64,000 nucleotides of DNA, taken from contig NC_134108.1 in NCBI RefSeq assembly GCF_040939455.1, forward strand, positions 13,917,501-13,981,500, read 5' to 3'. How positions within the stretch are numbered: position 1 is the first letter of the stretch; every line of letters begins with the position of its first letter. The notes under the pieces were generated by a model, which saw only the letters and a list, made by a program, of their open reading frames with translations, ran no database searches and was not told the DNA's origin. Shown one piece after another: positions 25,043 to 33,819 of this stretch. Made by a program: the position numbers and the translations under genes. The DNA comes from Microcebus murinus (lineage: Eukaryota; Chordata; Mammalia; Primates; Cheirogaleidae).

Positions 25043-25494
25043 CTGAAGAACGCTGGAGGGCCGGCCTCCCGCACCGCGTAGCCGCTCGGCTCGTTCTCCA
25101 GGTAGTAGGGCACCTGCTGGCCGTGGGGCTGCAGGAACGGCGAGAGCTGCGGCGGCGTTTGCAGCAGCACCAGCGGGCTCGGAGACACGCTGTTGAGCGG
25201 GGGGAAGCCCCCCAGGCCGTTGGCGCCGAACGGAGGCGCCTCGGACCCGGGGCCGTACGCGAGGCCGGACTGGCCATAGACTGGCGCGGAGGCAGCGGCC
25301 GCGGCGTTGAACTCGTACGCGGCGCCCTCGGGGTAGTTGTACACGGCGGGCTTGCTGCTGTCCACGTACACCTCGCCCAGGGGCCGCTCCAGGGGGATCT
25401 TGAGCTGCGGGCGGTTCAGGGGCTCCAGCTCGTTCCCTTGGATCTGGTGCAGCATGGCCATGCCCGACGCTTTGGAGTGGAGAGTCATCGTCAT
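25043..25494 (-). CDS. ESR1: ESR1 first coding exon (estrogen receptor alpha, residues 1-150 plus split codon 151)
   Basis: This exon encodes the N-terminal A/B (AF-1) region of estrogen receptor alpha, a nuclear ligand-activated transcription factor. The reading frame opens at the ATG at 25,494 with [20 protein letters not shown] and runs through the [20 protein letters not shown] and [20 protein letters not shown] blocks. The coding part is 452 nt, the same phase and length I recall for human exon 1. It ends at CAG|GTACCC (donor GT at 25,042-25,041). The AF-1 phosphorylation sites are kept: Ser104 and Ser106 in SPSP, and Ser118 in QLSPF. Compared with the human protein from memory there are about a dozen substitutions, for example T7S, L44V, N69S, Q71P, A87P, A88P, H112Q and Y150F, and no length change. 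DNA-binding and hormone-binding domains lie on later exons outside the window. Reading past the donor gives only low-complexity residues, which confirms the exon boundary. Confidence 0.98.
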
Positions 25495-25545
25495 GGTCAG
25501 CGGCCGCGGGCAAGGCGCGCACCGTCTCCCCGCGCGGCAGAGGGC

Positions 25546-25608
25546 TCAGCAGCCGACGGGCCACCTGGAAAAAGAGCACAGCCCGCGGTTAGAGGCGGCG
25601 CAGCGCAT
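25546..25608 (-). promoter_or_regulatory. Conserved 20-codon upstream ORF in the ESR1 leader
   Basis: An ATG at 25,608-25,606 opens a 20-codon frame that begins MRCAASNRGL and stops with TGA at 25,546. The stop lies about 50 nt before the ESR1 ATG. The human leader has an upstream ORF of the same length at the same place, reported to reduce translation of the receptor. The frame crosses the internal splice acceptor, so only promoter-A transcripts carry it whole. Transcripts from distal promoters lose its start. Presence and length are read from the sequence; the translational effect is known only for human. Confidence 0.8.
25564..25578 (-). promoter_or_regulatory. ESR1: Internal 3' splice acceptor for distal ESR1 leader exons
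   Basis: On the minus strand a pyrimidine tract ends in CTCTTTTTCCAG and is followed by GTGGCCC. The AG occupies 25,566-25,565. The remaining exon part from 25,564 to the ATG is exactly 70 nt. In human ESR1 the distal promoters all splice their first exons to an acceptor 70 nt before the ATG (+163 of the promoter-A transcript). Tract, AG and spacing are all kept here. Promoter-A transcripts would read through it unspliced. Confidence 0.85.
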
Positions 25609-25621
25609 GTCCCGCCACCAT
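25589..25621 (-). promoter_or_regulatory. Additional short upstream ORF (10 codons) in the ESR1 leader
   Basis: An ATG at 25,621-25,619, in the context TTGCATGG, starts a 10-codon frame ending in TAA at 25,591-25,589. It overlaps the start of the 20-codon upstream ORF in another frame. The human leader as I recall it has no ATG here, and the local sequence is a few bases longer in this species. G at +4 is favourable but position -3 is T, so initiation strength is probably moderate. Confidence 0.6.
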
Positions 25622-25726
25622 GCAATGCGAGCTCTGGCCCCGGCCCTGCCCCGGGAGCCGGCCGGTCCGGTGCAGCCGGGCGGCCAGACGCGAGCAAGTG
25701 CAGTCCGGGGCGAACGCGCTCGCCAA

Positions 25727-25800
25727 CTCCCGGGCTCCCGGGCCTCCAACTTTAAGTACTGGTCTCCCGGGCTCATATGCATTACAAAGGTGCTGGAAGC
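25727..25800 (-). promoter_or_regulatory. ESR1: ESR1 proximal promoter (promoter A) core
   Basis: Directly upstream of the inferred cap site the minus strand reads CACCTTTGTAATGCATATGA and then GTACTTAAAGTTGGAGG, closely resembling the human promoter-A core as I recall it. The ACTTAAAG element (plus-strand 25,750-25,757) is the likely weak TATA-like box, about 25-30 nt upstream of the cap site. No perfect estrogen response element is seen in this stretch. The call rests on homology and position. Confidence 0.7.
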
Positions 25801-28800
25801 CGGCCAGGGACTGTTGCCTTGCTCTGACATTGGCTTAAACATCAGTCCAGGCACAACTCGTTTTTGGAGCGATCCCAAAGAGCAGCTTCCCTGAACTTTA
25901 CTTTACTTGTCGTCGCTGCTGGATGGAGGCTGAATTTCACTGCAGGGGGGCGGGGGCGCACAAGGATCTCCTAAAGGTGGCCCGGGGAAGACTGGGCTTA
26001 AAATAAACGCGCAAGACTAATCCAGGGGCCAGCTTTTTCCAATGTGCTGCCTTATGTGCCCCGTGCCAGACTCCAATCTATCTCTGTTTGTCTCTCCTTC
26101 TGTTTGATTCACTCTCGTTGTTGGCTACAAATATGTAGTGTGTACATAAAATGACCCTGGGGAGGACTACTCTGTAACTGAGATATGGCAGATAGAATGG
26201 GGTGTGCGGTTGCATATGCAGCCAACCACAGACAGCTATATTTAGCTGCTGCAGGGACTGATAGGAGGCATCTGAGGGTGAAAGGGGCGGAGATTTAAGG
26301 TGTAACTATAGAAAGAGCTGCATTTTGCCGTCAGGAGAATGCTGCGGGGCCTCAGTGTTCTCATCTGCAAAATGCTCCCAAAGTGGACCCTTCCAGCCAC
26401 AACCTTCTGAGGTTCTCCCGGCCCGACTTGTGTGTTTATGTTGGACCATAGTACTGTACTTGCTCCCATTAGGAATTCTCATGTGAACGATGATTCAGAA
26501 AAACCTTCGGTTAGGGCGCACATGGGTGTTCATGCCTTCCACAGGTTATGCAACCAAAACTTCAGAAACTGAATATGAAATGTAACCTTTTCATATAAAA
26601 CATAACCTCAGGTCATTATCCAAAGCTTTGGCAATTATGTTACATTGCCTGTCTAACCAACGAATTTTAAAATGCATTTCTGCATTTCTGTTCTTTAGTT
26701 CTACAACTGGACTTTCTAAGTTCACTTGGTATAGGAATATGCAGAATAAAATATTCAGATGAAAGATAAACAGGAAAAAGTTTTGAGCTGAAATTAAAAA
26801 CTAAGCATACACACACATACATACCTATTAATGAGACAAAAAATATGTTAAGTATATCATGCATCCATAATCTTGGATAGTTTATACTTTTTAATAAACT
26901 TCCTTTGCCCTAGCCTAATAGACTCTGATACAGCCCCTAATATTTTGGTTTAATTGCTACCCCAAACACCTAATACAGTATCTGACAAAATGCTCATGGT
27001 ATATATAAATGCCAATGTTGCTGTTACTAATAGTTACAGTTTTGAATATTTTATACTAGTAGGTATACATTTTATCTAATTCTTACAAAAACAGAACATT
27101 TTGGACCATACATAGATGTAGCTGATTTAATATGAAGCCAAAATTGAGTTTAGCATTAATAGCTATAGATTGTAAGCAAAGAAAGGGTTAAAAACACATT
27201 AGGTGAATCTCAGATAATTCTCTTTATGGCCAGCAATCATTACTTTCCAAAGCAATTTTTTACAGATGATTTCGTTTCTGTAAATCATACTTTCAATTTT
27301 CAAATGCCTTTTTGAAACACATGCAAAAGCACTTCATAAAGCTCTTAAAAAATCTGAACCTATCAAATTGTATAGAAATGGCACAAAGACTCCTACAAGT
27401 CCTGAAAGGAAAAGAAGACACAGGCATACCCCCAAGGAGAACAGCAATCCTCATCTCCCTGCTAAGATACAGACATTGGCCAGAAAGGTAAGTTGCTTTC
27501 TCAAAATGCTAAAGCTACAGACAGAGAAATCAAAACAATCCTACCCTGCTGGATCAAGAGCGTCTTTCCAGAAATGTTCCATGGGCTTGTAGAAGTCGAG
27601 GGCCGAGACAGTGAGAAGGAAGGCAGGAATGTACTCGCATGTGTGAGTGGCTGGTGTGTGAGAGAGGCAGAGAGCGTGTGTGGATGTGTTTGTGTGTGGA
27701 ATGGCAGGGATTCGGGAAGCAGCCAGTAGGCAGGGCACTTGGCAGCCCCTCCCGGCAGACACGGCAGCTGGGCTGCTGCTCAGCGCTGGATGAATGGCAG
27801 TAGGGAGTGAGGGAGACTCTGCTGCCTGCTCATGGACAGCAGTGTGGCACAGCCAGGGAGAGCACTACTGGGGAACAGAAACTCCAGCCCCTGTGCTCCT
27901 TGCTTTGGAGCCTACAGAGTGCCCCATGCTTTCTGCTGCCATCCTAGGCAAGAGGAAAAACAGGCTTGCTGTAAATCACAGTCTTACAGCTAAAATAGAA
28001 TGCCAGTCAAAAGTGTATGGATATCAAGTTTACAAAATGGGACATGAGTGGTTTTTCCTAAAGAATATAATTTAACAATAAAAGGCTTCTGGGACACATT
28101 CAGATCAAATGCCTTGCTGGCCCCAGCCCCCAGTCTCTGAACAGAAACACTATTGCCATGCCTCCGATTGCACCAGGAAACCAGACTTTGGAATAAATGT
28201 TTTGGCATTCTAGGGATGTGTTTCCAGCTGAAATGTAATACTCCTCCACCTCGTTAACCAAACCCACAAACCTTTCCACGAATAGCTCAGTTGACTGCTT
28301 TCTGTAAACATGTGAAAAAAAAATATTATTAAAAGCCTAGAGTATGAAGATAAGACAACGGTGGGTACCTTTGTTTTAAACTGATTTTAGGCTAACAGGT
28401 TGTACTGGCATTGATCACGGGGAAAGGGCTCTCATTTCCTCACGGTGCCCACATGGATCCACCTGGCCCTTAACTTTTTCTCTTGCTACTGATACACAAT
28501 GATAAGGTGCCTCTAGTGTGCCTGTCCCAGGGTCCCAGGACACAGGACAGCTAGTGGAGCCTTTGTTGCCAGGCATTAGTCACTCTCTTGGGTATTAAAT
28601 GACTCTAATCACAATGCCACGAGTGGCCAGTTTGTGGCCCTGGACACTATGCAGTTGCTGAGAGATTTATGAGTGGCTCTGGAAACCAGCACAAAGAAAG
28701 AAGTAGAAAGTTATAAAAATGTTAATGATGTCATAATGCAAATATATATTTTTGGACACTGAAAGACCAAAAATATTGCAGTACTGGAACACAGAAGAGT

Positions 28801-28900
28801 TCCCTCCATAATCAGCAATGACGATAAATATTGGATATAAATAAATATTGAAAAGAAAGACTGTCGCCCTCTGTTGTTGACTGTGGTGAGTGGCTCCTCC
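25801..28900. other. ESR1 upstream flank, proximal 3 kb; possible distal first exons not resolved
   Basis: In human ESR1 several alternative first exons start within a few kilobases upstream of promoter A and splice to the internal acceptor. Equivalent exons may lie here, for example in the GC/GT-richer block 27,560-27,920, but I see no boundary that I can defend. The block at 25,900-26,280 is also GC-richer than its surroundings. The plus strand has a near-perfect donor-like AAG|GTAAGT at 27,485-27,493. Confidence 0.4.
26806..26824 (-). repeat. Counterpart of the human ESR1 promoter (TA)n microsatellite, here a short TG/TA mix
   Basis: The plus strand reads CATACACACACATACATAC, so the ESR1-sense strand is a mixture of GTAT and GTGTGT. 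Flanks at 26,741-26,761 and 26,846-26,865 match, with a few mismatches, the two primers I recall for genotyping the human promoter (TA)n repeat. The tract lies about 1.1 kb upstream of the inferred cap site, compared with about 1.17 kb in human. No run of TA dinucleotides is present. Orthology rests on recalled primer sequence and position. Confidence 0.65.
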
Positions 28901-28903
28901 TGT

Positions 28904-28915
28904 AGGTCAATGACC
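28904..28915. promoter_or_regulatory. Candidate nuclear-receptor IR1 element
   Basis: AGGTCAATGACC contains the half-site AGGTCA and an inverted partner TGACC separated by one base. Inverted repeats with a 1-bp spacer can bind RXR heterodimers such as FXR/RXR; a classical estrogen response element needs a 3-bp spacer. It lies about 3.4 kb upstream of the ESR1 ATG. A 12-bp match can arise by chance. Confidence 0.25.
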
Positions 28916-28955
28916 ACCCACATACTAGACAGTTCCAAAATAAAGCAAGAATATG

Positions 28956-29036
28956 CAAGGAGGGAGGAAAGGAAAGGAGAGGAGAAGAGAGAAAGAAGGC
29001 AGAAGAAAGGGGAGGAAGGAAGAAAGAAAAGGGGGA
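28956..29036 (+). repeat. Polypurine (GGAA/GAAAG-rich) tract
   Basis: About 80 bases on the plus strand are A or G with a single C, built from GGAAA, GGAGA and GAAAG units. It is low-complexity sequence; the open frames on the minus strand across it (Ser/Phe/Leu-rich) are artefacts of composition. Confidence 0.9.
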
Positions 29037-29039
29037 TCT

Positions 29040-29495
29040 GCAAACGTTAACCTTTAACATAAGGATAAGAAGCTTAGCTATCGCCTCCTCGCAGACTTGG
29101 ATTATTCAGAGACTTACAAAGTTAGTCCAAGATATCCAGTAAAGGCAGTTTTCTTGACCACCTTCTCTCCAGCATTGTCTTTCAAACTCTTCTTGGTGAG
29201 ATTTGTGACCCCGGGCCTGGTGATCGCGGGTGGGGCAGCATACTGCATTACGGTGGTTTTCCTCTCCTGCCCCTGACAACAGCTTCGCACTGGGGACCCC
29301 AGCTCTCCCTTCTCTCCCTACACTCTCATGCTGGACACACACATGAGAGAGTCAGCCATGACCTGCTGACTCTCCCAGGTGAAGAAGGGTAAAGATTTCT
29401 CGAGCTCCACTGCCCTGCCACGTTTATCTCCAGACCCACTTTTCCGGCAGTCTCCTGGGCATCACTGGCCTGTGCAAACGAGTCAGCATTCTCCC
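29040..29495. other. Unassigned upstream sequence
   Basis: No gene or repeat recognised. Confidence 0.45.
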
Positions 29496-29499
29496 TCCC

Positions 29500-30335
29500 C
29501 CAAAGGTGGTGCTCCTCCCCACTTCCCTCTGTCTGGGGCCACCATCACTGTCCCCCCAGGCACCCAGATTAAAATCTCACTGAGGGCTGACTTTCTCTTG
29601 CCTTGCGCACCTGATCAAGAAGCAGTTCCTGAACCTTCTGGCTTTGCAGTCTTTCTCTTTCCCTTGCATTTCTGTTGCCCTTTCAGCCCCTCGTCATCTC
29701 ACCTGTCCTAAGAGCCCTTAATGAATTATTTTCCTCTTCCCTCCTCCACATCATCCTACACCCTGCTGCCTGTTTAGTTTTTCTTGGATTTTTTGCTTCT
29801 CAGGATCCATCTTGTCATGAACCAGCTCTGCCTTTAACCCAAATCATTGTTCCCCCAGGAGTTCAGGGCATCCTCTCTGCCCATAACTGTCCTTCCCAGT
29901 CCATTTTCTCCAATTGTAACCTCTGCTTCAACCAAACAAAAACCTGATACTCCAAGAACTCAAAGCTTTTATGATGACTCAAAGCTTTGTCTTCTTTTCT
30001 GCCTAGAACACCCATTTTCCTGGCTTGTCAGGGGTAGGCGTAACTTCTTTTATAGGTGCAGCCCAAATGCCACCACATCTGTAAGGCCATCTTTTATTCC
30101 TTATTTAAAGAAAATCTCCTCTCCCCTGAATTCTCAGTGTAGGTCTCATGATTTATCAAATTCTTCCTGAATTAGAGTTATGTGTATATTATTTTTTATC
30201 TCCTCATCCTGCTCTGAAGCTGTGTGAGGGCAAGGTCGGGCTAGAGTTATTTGGGAATTCTGAGTGCCTTGCACTGTGCCTGGCCATATTAGGTCACCAA
30301 ATATTGGCTAATTTATTGATCCAGATACTTAAAAG
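29500..30335 (+). repeat. L2 (LINE-2) remnant, highly diverged
   Basis: CCCCAGGCACCCAGATTAAA resembles an internal L2 segment. GAAGCTGTGTGAGGGCAAGG, GCCTTGCACTGTGCCTGGCC and CAAATATTGGCTAATTTATT follow the L2 3' order. Open frames of 90-110 codons across it are remnants or chance. Confidence 0.5.
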
Positions 30336-30339
30336 GACA

Positions 30340-30995
30340 AAATAGTATTACATCTGCCTGGATAACCATCTATCTCTAAAAGTTAAATTTCCATGTGACA
30401 TTGTACCACTTTCAAAAATGTTTTTGCTAGAAGATTATCTTTCTATCTTCATGCCGACTGAGGCCATAAAGTTAAAATTCTAATTTGTACAATCTCGAGG
30501 CTTAAGCCTGCAATTCTTGGCAGCATGATTCACAAGAGAGCTCTGAATTTTTAGTTCGTAAGCAGATAATACTATGACCAAACATAGCTTCATCTCTAGC
30601 TCCCTTAAAAGCTTTTTACAATACAAAAACATTATTCCTCCAACAGAATCATGAAAGAAAATAAATGTGGAAATATCGGCATAATAGCTTATACTACTAA
30701 GAAATGGTTCCTTTGCTCTGAGACATGAAAGTTTTAGCTATGTCCAAACTGATCATTATACTGATTATAAATGCTCTCTTTGGGATCTCATTTTTGAATA
30801 CTTATTTGATACCATCCATTTTCCTCAAAAGTGTAAGTTTCCGCTCATTTGAAAAATAATTTGGTGATTTGTTTTAAGGTTTTTTGATCAGCTCCTAGAC
30901 TTTTTCACTTGGCCTTGAGTGTTTGGTATTCAAGGCAAAATTTAGATAGGGAAGTACACATATCTTAAGTTTATAGTTTGTTGAGTTTGGACAGA
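30340..30995. other. Unassigned upstream sequence
   Basis: AT-rich, no recognised feature. Confidence 0.45.
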
Positions 30996-30999
30996 TAGA

Positions 31000-31145
31000 T
31001 ATGCCCATGTAACAACCATCCCAGTGAAAGTATGAGGTATTTCCATCACCCCAGAAGGTTCTGCTCATTCCCCGTTCTACTCAATACCAACCCCCATAGG
31101 CAACCATTGCACTGATTTCTATCACCATAGATTTATTTTGCCATG
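31000..31145 (-). repeat. L1M-type LINE-1 3' UTR fragment, reverse orientation
   Basis: CATCACCCCAGAAGGTTCTG, GGCAACCATTGCACTGATTT and CTATCACCATAGATTTATTT are the reverse complement of a familiar L1M 3' UTR segment. Confidence 0.75.
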
Positions 31146-32310
31146 GACCATGATCTGGGCCGGATGGTAACATAAACCTTTGGTCTCTCTATTTGGACCA
31201 TGATCTCTTACAAATTGGAACACATATACCTCATTTCTTACCGATGGCACGACCAGTCAGGTGTTGGGCATGTAGCTCTATGGGGCATCAGGGTTTAGAG
31301 CTGTCCTCTTCTCAGTCAGACCCCTCTCCCTGGGATGTGGACCCTCAAGGCCACAGAACTGTACTAACACTCCAGTCATGGATCTTTTTAAGTATAACAG
31401 GATTTTAACATTATCAAAAGCTGCCTAATTCTGCAAGGATACAAACTAGCAAGACGCCAACCAGAATCAATATTCTTTAACATGTTTCTAAACAGCTTTT
31501 TCTTTCTCATTCCACTCCAAAGGAAAAAAGACACAATTTGTAAACCAAGAGCCAAGCCAAAGACCATGACTCTTACAAACCCTGTGAACTCAGATGCCAT
31601 TTTCTGGCTTCCTACCCAGGACTTGATGAAGATAGTTTGAATTTTGGGTTGTCAAGCAGGATGGCTACTCTTCATTAGGAATCAATGAATGATTTGGACT
31701 TAATTTGCCAGGTTAATAGAATGTCATAACTTTCATCTCACATTATCTTAGAAAATTTATTTTTAATAACATTTTAGGAACTTTTTATATAATTTACCTG
31801 TATTGCATGTAATAGAAGACAATTTAGAAAGTACTTTCACTGTAAGTGCCATGAGTGGCATAAGAATTCCAATTATTCCAGTTATTATTACACTGTGTCC
31901 CTCTTCCTTCCTTTATCTGTTGTTTACTTGAGGAATCTCATTGCCAGCTTAGGGCATGATTTCTCTGTGAAAAGCAATGTCCAGATTGTGCCTAAATTCA
32001 CTTAGATTGAGATAATCTTATCTAATGTTAAGGAGGACTTTTACACACACACACACACACACACACACCACATAATTAAATCAGAACCATCCCCAATTTA
32101 GAGCAAGACTTAGCCAATTTTTTAAAGGAGATTTCTGCATTTTGAGCCTTTTCAGGTCTTTCTTCCTATTTTGTTACCACAGCTCCCTCCCACTCTCCCC
32201 AAGCACCTAGGACTCCCACATGGACTCCCCTCCCCTCCAACCCCCTCGAGTACAATCACATTGTGTTGAGGAAGTGACACTTTCAGAAGTATGTCATTGA
32301 ATGACTTGTT
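31146..32310. other. Unassigned upstream sequence with a (CA)n microsatellite
   Basis: No gene recognised. A (AC)13 run lies at 32,043-32,068 and is probably polymorphic. Confidence 0.6.
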
Positions 32311-32376
32311 CATTCAATTCACTCAAAAAATATTGATTAGCTATATTTGCCAGGACCATTTCTAAGTGTTCGGGGC
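32311..32376 (-). repeat. L2-like tail, first half (interrupted by an LTR)
   Basis: GTTCATTCAATTCACTCAAA and TTTGCCAGGACCATTTCTAA look like the reverse form of a terminal L2-type segment. The continuation, TTAGGCACCCCAAAATAAAC followed by ATCTCTGCCCTCACAGAGCT, is found at about 32,617-32,690, on the other side of the MLT1 LTR. Confidence 0.6.
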
Positions 32377-32379
32377 CTG

Positions 32380-32615
32380 TCTTAGTCAGCTCAGGCTGGC
32401 CCAACAAAACATCCTAAACTGGGTGGCTTAAATGACAGTGATTTATTTTTCTCAGAGTGTGGGAGGTTGGGAGTGTGAGATCAGGTTGGAAGTGCCAGTG
32501 TGGTCAGGTGTGGTGGGGACCCTCTTCGAAGAAGCCCATCTTCAGGTATAGTCACACTGAGGGTTAGGACTTTAACATGTGAATTGCAGGGAAGAGGATA
32601 CAATTCAGTCAATGT
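32380..32615 (-). mobile_element. MLT1-type MaLR solo LTR, reverse orientation, internally shortened
   Basis: The plus strand starts TGTCTTAGTCAGCTCAGGCT, continues AAACTGGGTGGCTTAAATGA and TTATTTTTCTCAGAGTGTGG, and ends near GGATACAATTCAGTCAATG. This is the reverse complement of an MLT1 LTR with its middle deleted. No internal retroviral sequence accompanies it. Confidence 0.7.
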
Positions 32616-32739
32616 TAGGCACCCCAAAATAAACAAAATAAAAATCTCTGCCCTCACAGAGCTTGCTTCTAGGGTGTTCACATTTAGTCCTATTAATATT
32701 TTAATGGCCCCTCCTACTCAGATCATCTGAGAGCTCCTC

Positions 32740-33815
32740 TTCCTCTACCTGCGCTCAGGTACTTGTGCTCCTCTTGATGAGCCCTTAGACCCTCTTCTCC
32801 CCTCTACACACCTTGCCCTGGATGATCACAACCACTCCCTGGGGTTTAAGCTTCATCTATCTGTACATTGAAGACTTCAAAATAGAAATCTCCAACCAAC
32901 ATCTCTTTCCTAAGTAGGAGAGCCACGTTTCCAGATACCTATTAGACATTTTTACTTGCATATTTATTCATTCAAGAAATATTTATTGAGCACCTACTAT
33001 GTACTAGCCACTTGAAGCTCCATTTGTCCAAAATTAACCTCTTATCTTTTGCCCAGACCTGCCCCTCCCTTCTGTTTCCTAGCTTAGCAAATGGCACTAC
33101 TGTTGGTAGGTGTACAAGCCAAAAATATCCAGCCCGAAGCCTTGAGCTTTTTTCTCAATCTCTACATTTGATCTCTCATAGATTTTTATTTCTGTCTCCT
33201 TGATCTCTTTTGAGTCCCCTCCCTTTTCTCATCCTCATTATTATTTTTAGGACACCAACTTTTCCCAGAAGATCACTGCCTTCATCCTTTTGCTTTCACT
33301 ATCCATTTGCTGCCCTGCAGGAAGAGTTATCTATCTCAAGAGCAAAGGGACTTGAATTATTATCCTCATTTCTCAAGATTCCCCACCCTCCTCCACAGGT
33401 ACTGCACTCCTCCCATACTGCATTTCTTTCAAATTCCCCAAACCCTCTGGATCCTCTCTGGGTTTAAATATTCACATGTGCAATTACTCTACCTGAAATC
33501 TTCCTCCTATCCTTATTCATCTGACTTACTCTGACTCACCCTTCAAGTCTCCCCTGAGACATCACAGCCCCCAGGAAGTCTTCCCAGATTTCGTGTTGGG
33601 TGCCTCTCCTATGAATGCTCTTATCTCCCTAAACATTCCCATTATAGCCCTTATCACACAGTTAGATTTTGTATTTATTTCTTTGTTTCCCTTCACTGGC
33701 CTGTAAATTCAAAAAGGGCACACAGGGACTGCGTTTTTCAAAGTCACAAGTCCATTGTCTAGTACAATGCCTGATGCACAGTTGGCCCCCGACAAATACT
33801 GTTTGAACAATGAAT
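32740..33815 (+). repeat. L2 (LINE-2), long fragment
   Basis: The segment runs through L2 ORF2 (GAAGACTTCAAAATAGAAAT, AGCTCCATTTGTCCAAAATT, GCAAATGGCACTACTGTTGG) into the 3' end (CACCCTTCAAGTCTCCCCTG, GTACAATGCCTGATGCACAG, ending near CAAATACTGTTTGAACAATG). A small inverted tail-like piece (TATTTATTCATTCAAGAAAT) is embedded near 32,960-33,010. The reverse transcriptase frame is destroyed. Confidence 0.75.
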
Positions 33816-33819
33816 GTTT

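Larger units (their letters stand above)
25495..25726 (-). other. ESR1: ESR1 5' leader of the promoter-A transcript (approximate 5' end)
   Basis: The minus strand upstream of the ATG resembles the human ESR1 leader as I recall it, including the CTGCACTTGCTC, GGGACATGCGCTGC and CTGTGCTCTTTTTCCAG segments. In human the main cap site is about 232 nt before the ATG; that distance here gives about 25,726. This species has a few extra bases near 25,612-25,625, so the cap site may be shifted slightly. The leader contains two short upstream ORFs and an internal splice acceptor, annotated separately. The cap site is placed by homology only. Confidence 0.8.
24760..25770. promoter_or_regulatory. CpG island over ESR1 exon 1
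   Basis: About 1 kb is strongly GC-rich and dense in CpG, in contrast to the AT-rich flanks on both sides. It covers the promoter-A core, the leader, the coding exon and roughly 280 bp of intron 1. The human ESR1 exon-1 CpG island is a known site of promoter methylation and silencing. Edges were judged by eye, not by a computed observed/expected CpG ratio. Confidence 0.85.

Noticed and set aside
24574..25494. A 306-codon minus-strand open frame starting at the ESR1 ATG
   Set aside because: Only the first 150 codons are ESR1. Beyond the GT donor at 25,042 the frame runs into GC-rich intron sequence and gives Arg/Pro/Ala-rich residues unlike the receptor.
24656..25755. Long open frames of 183-331 codons on both strands across the CpG island
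   Set aside because: High GC removes stop codons by chance. The products are Ala/Arg/Gly/Pro-rich shadows of ESR1 exon 1 in other frames.
28711..29060. Two minus-strand frames of 82-110 codons rich in Ser, Phe and Leu, looking like membrane proteins
   Set aside because: The hydrophobic look comes from the polypyrimidine strand of a simple repeat; they overlap in different frames and have no recognised family.
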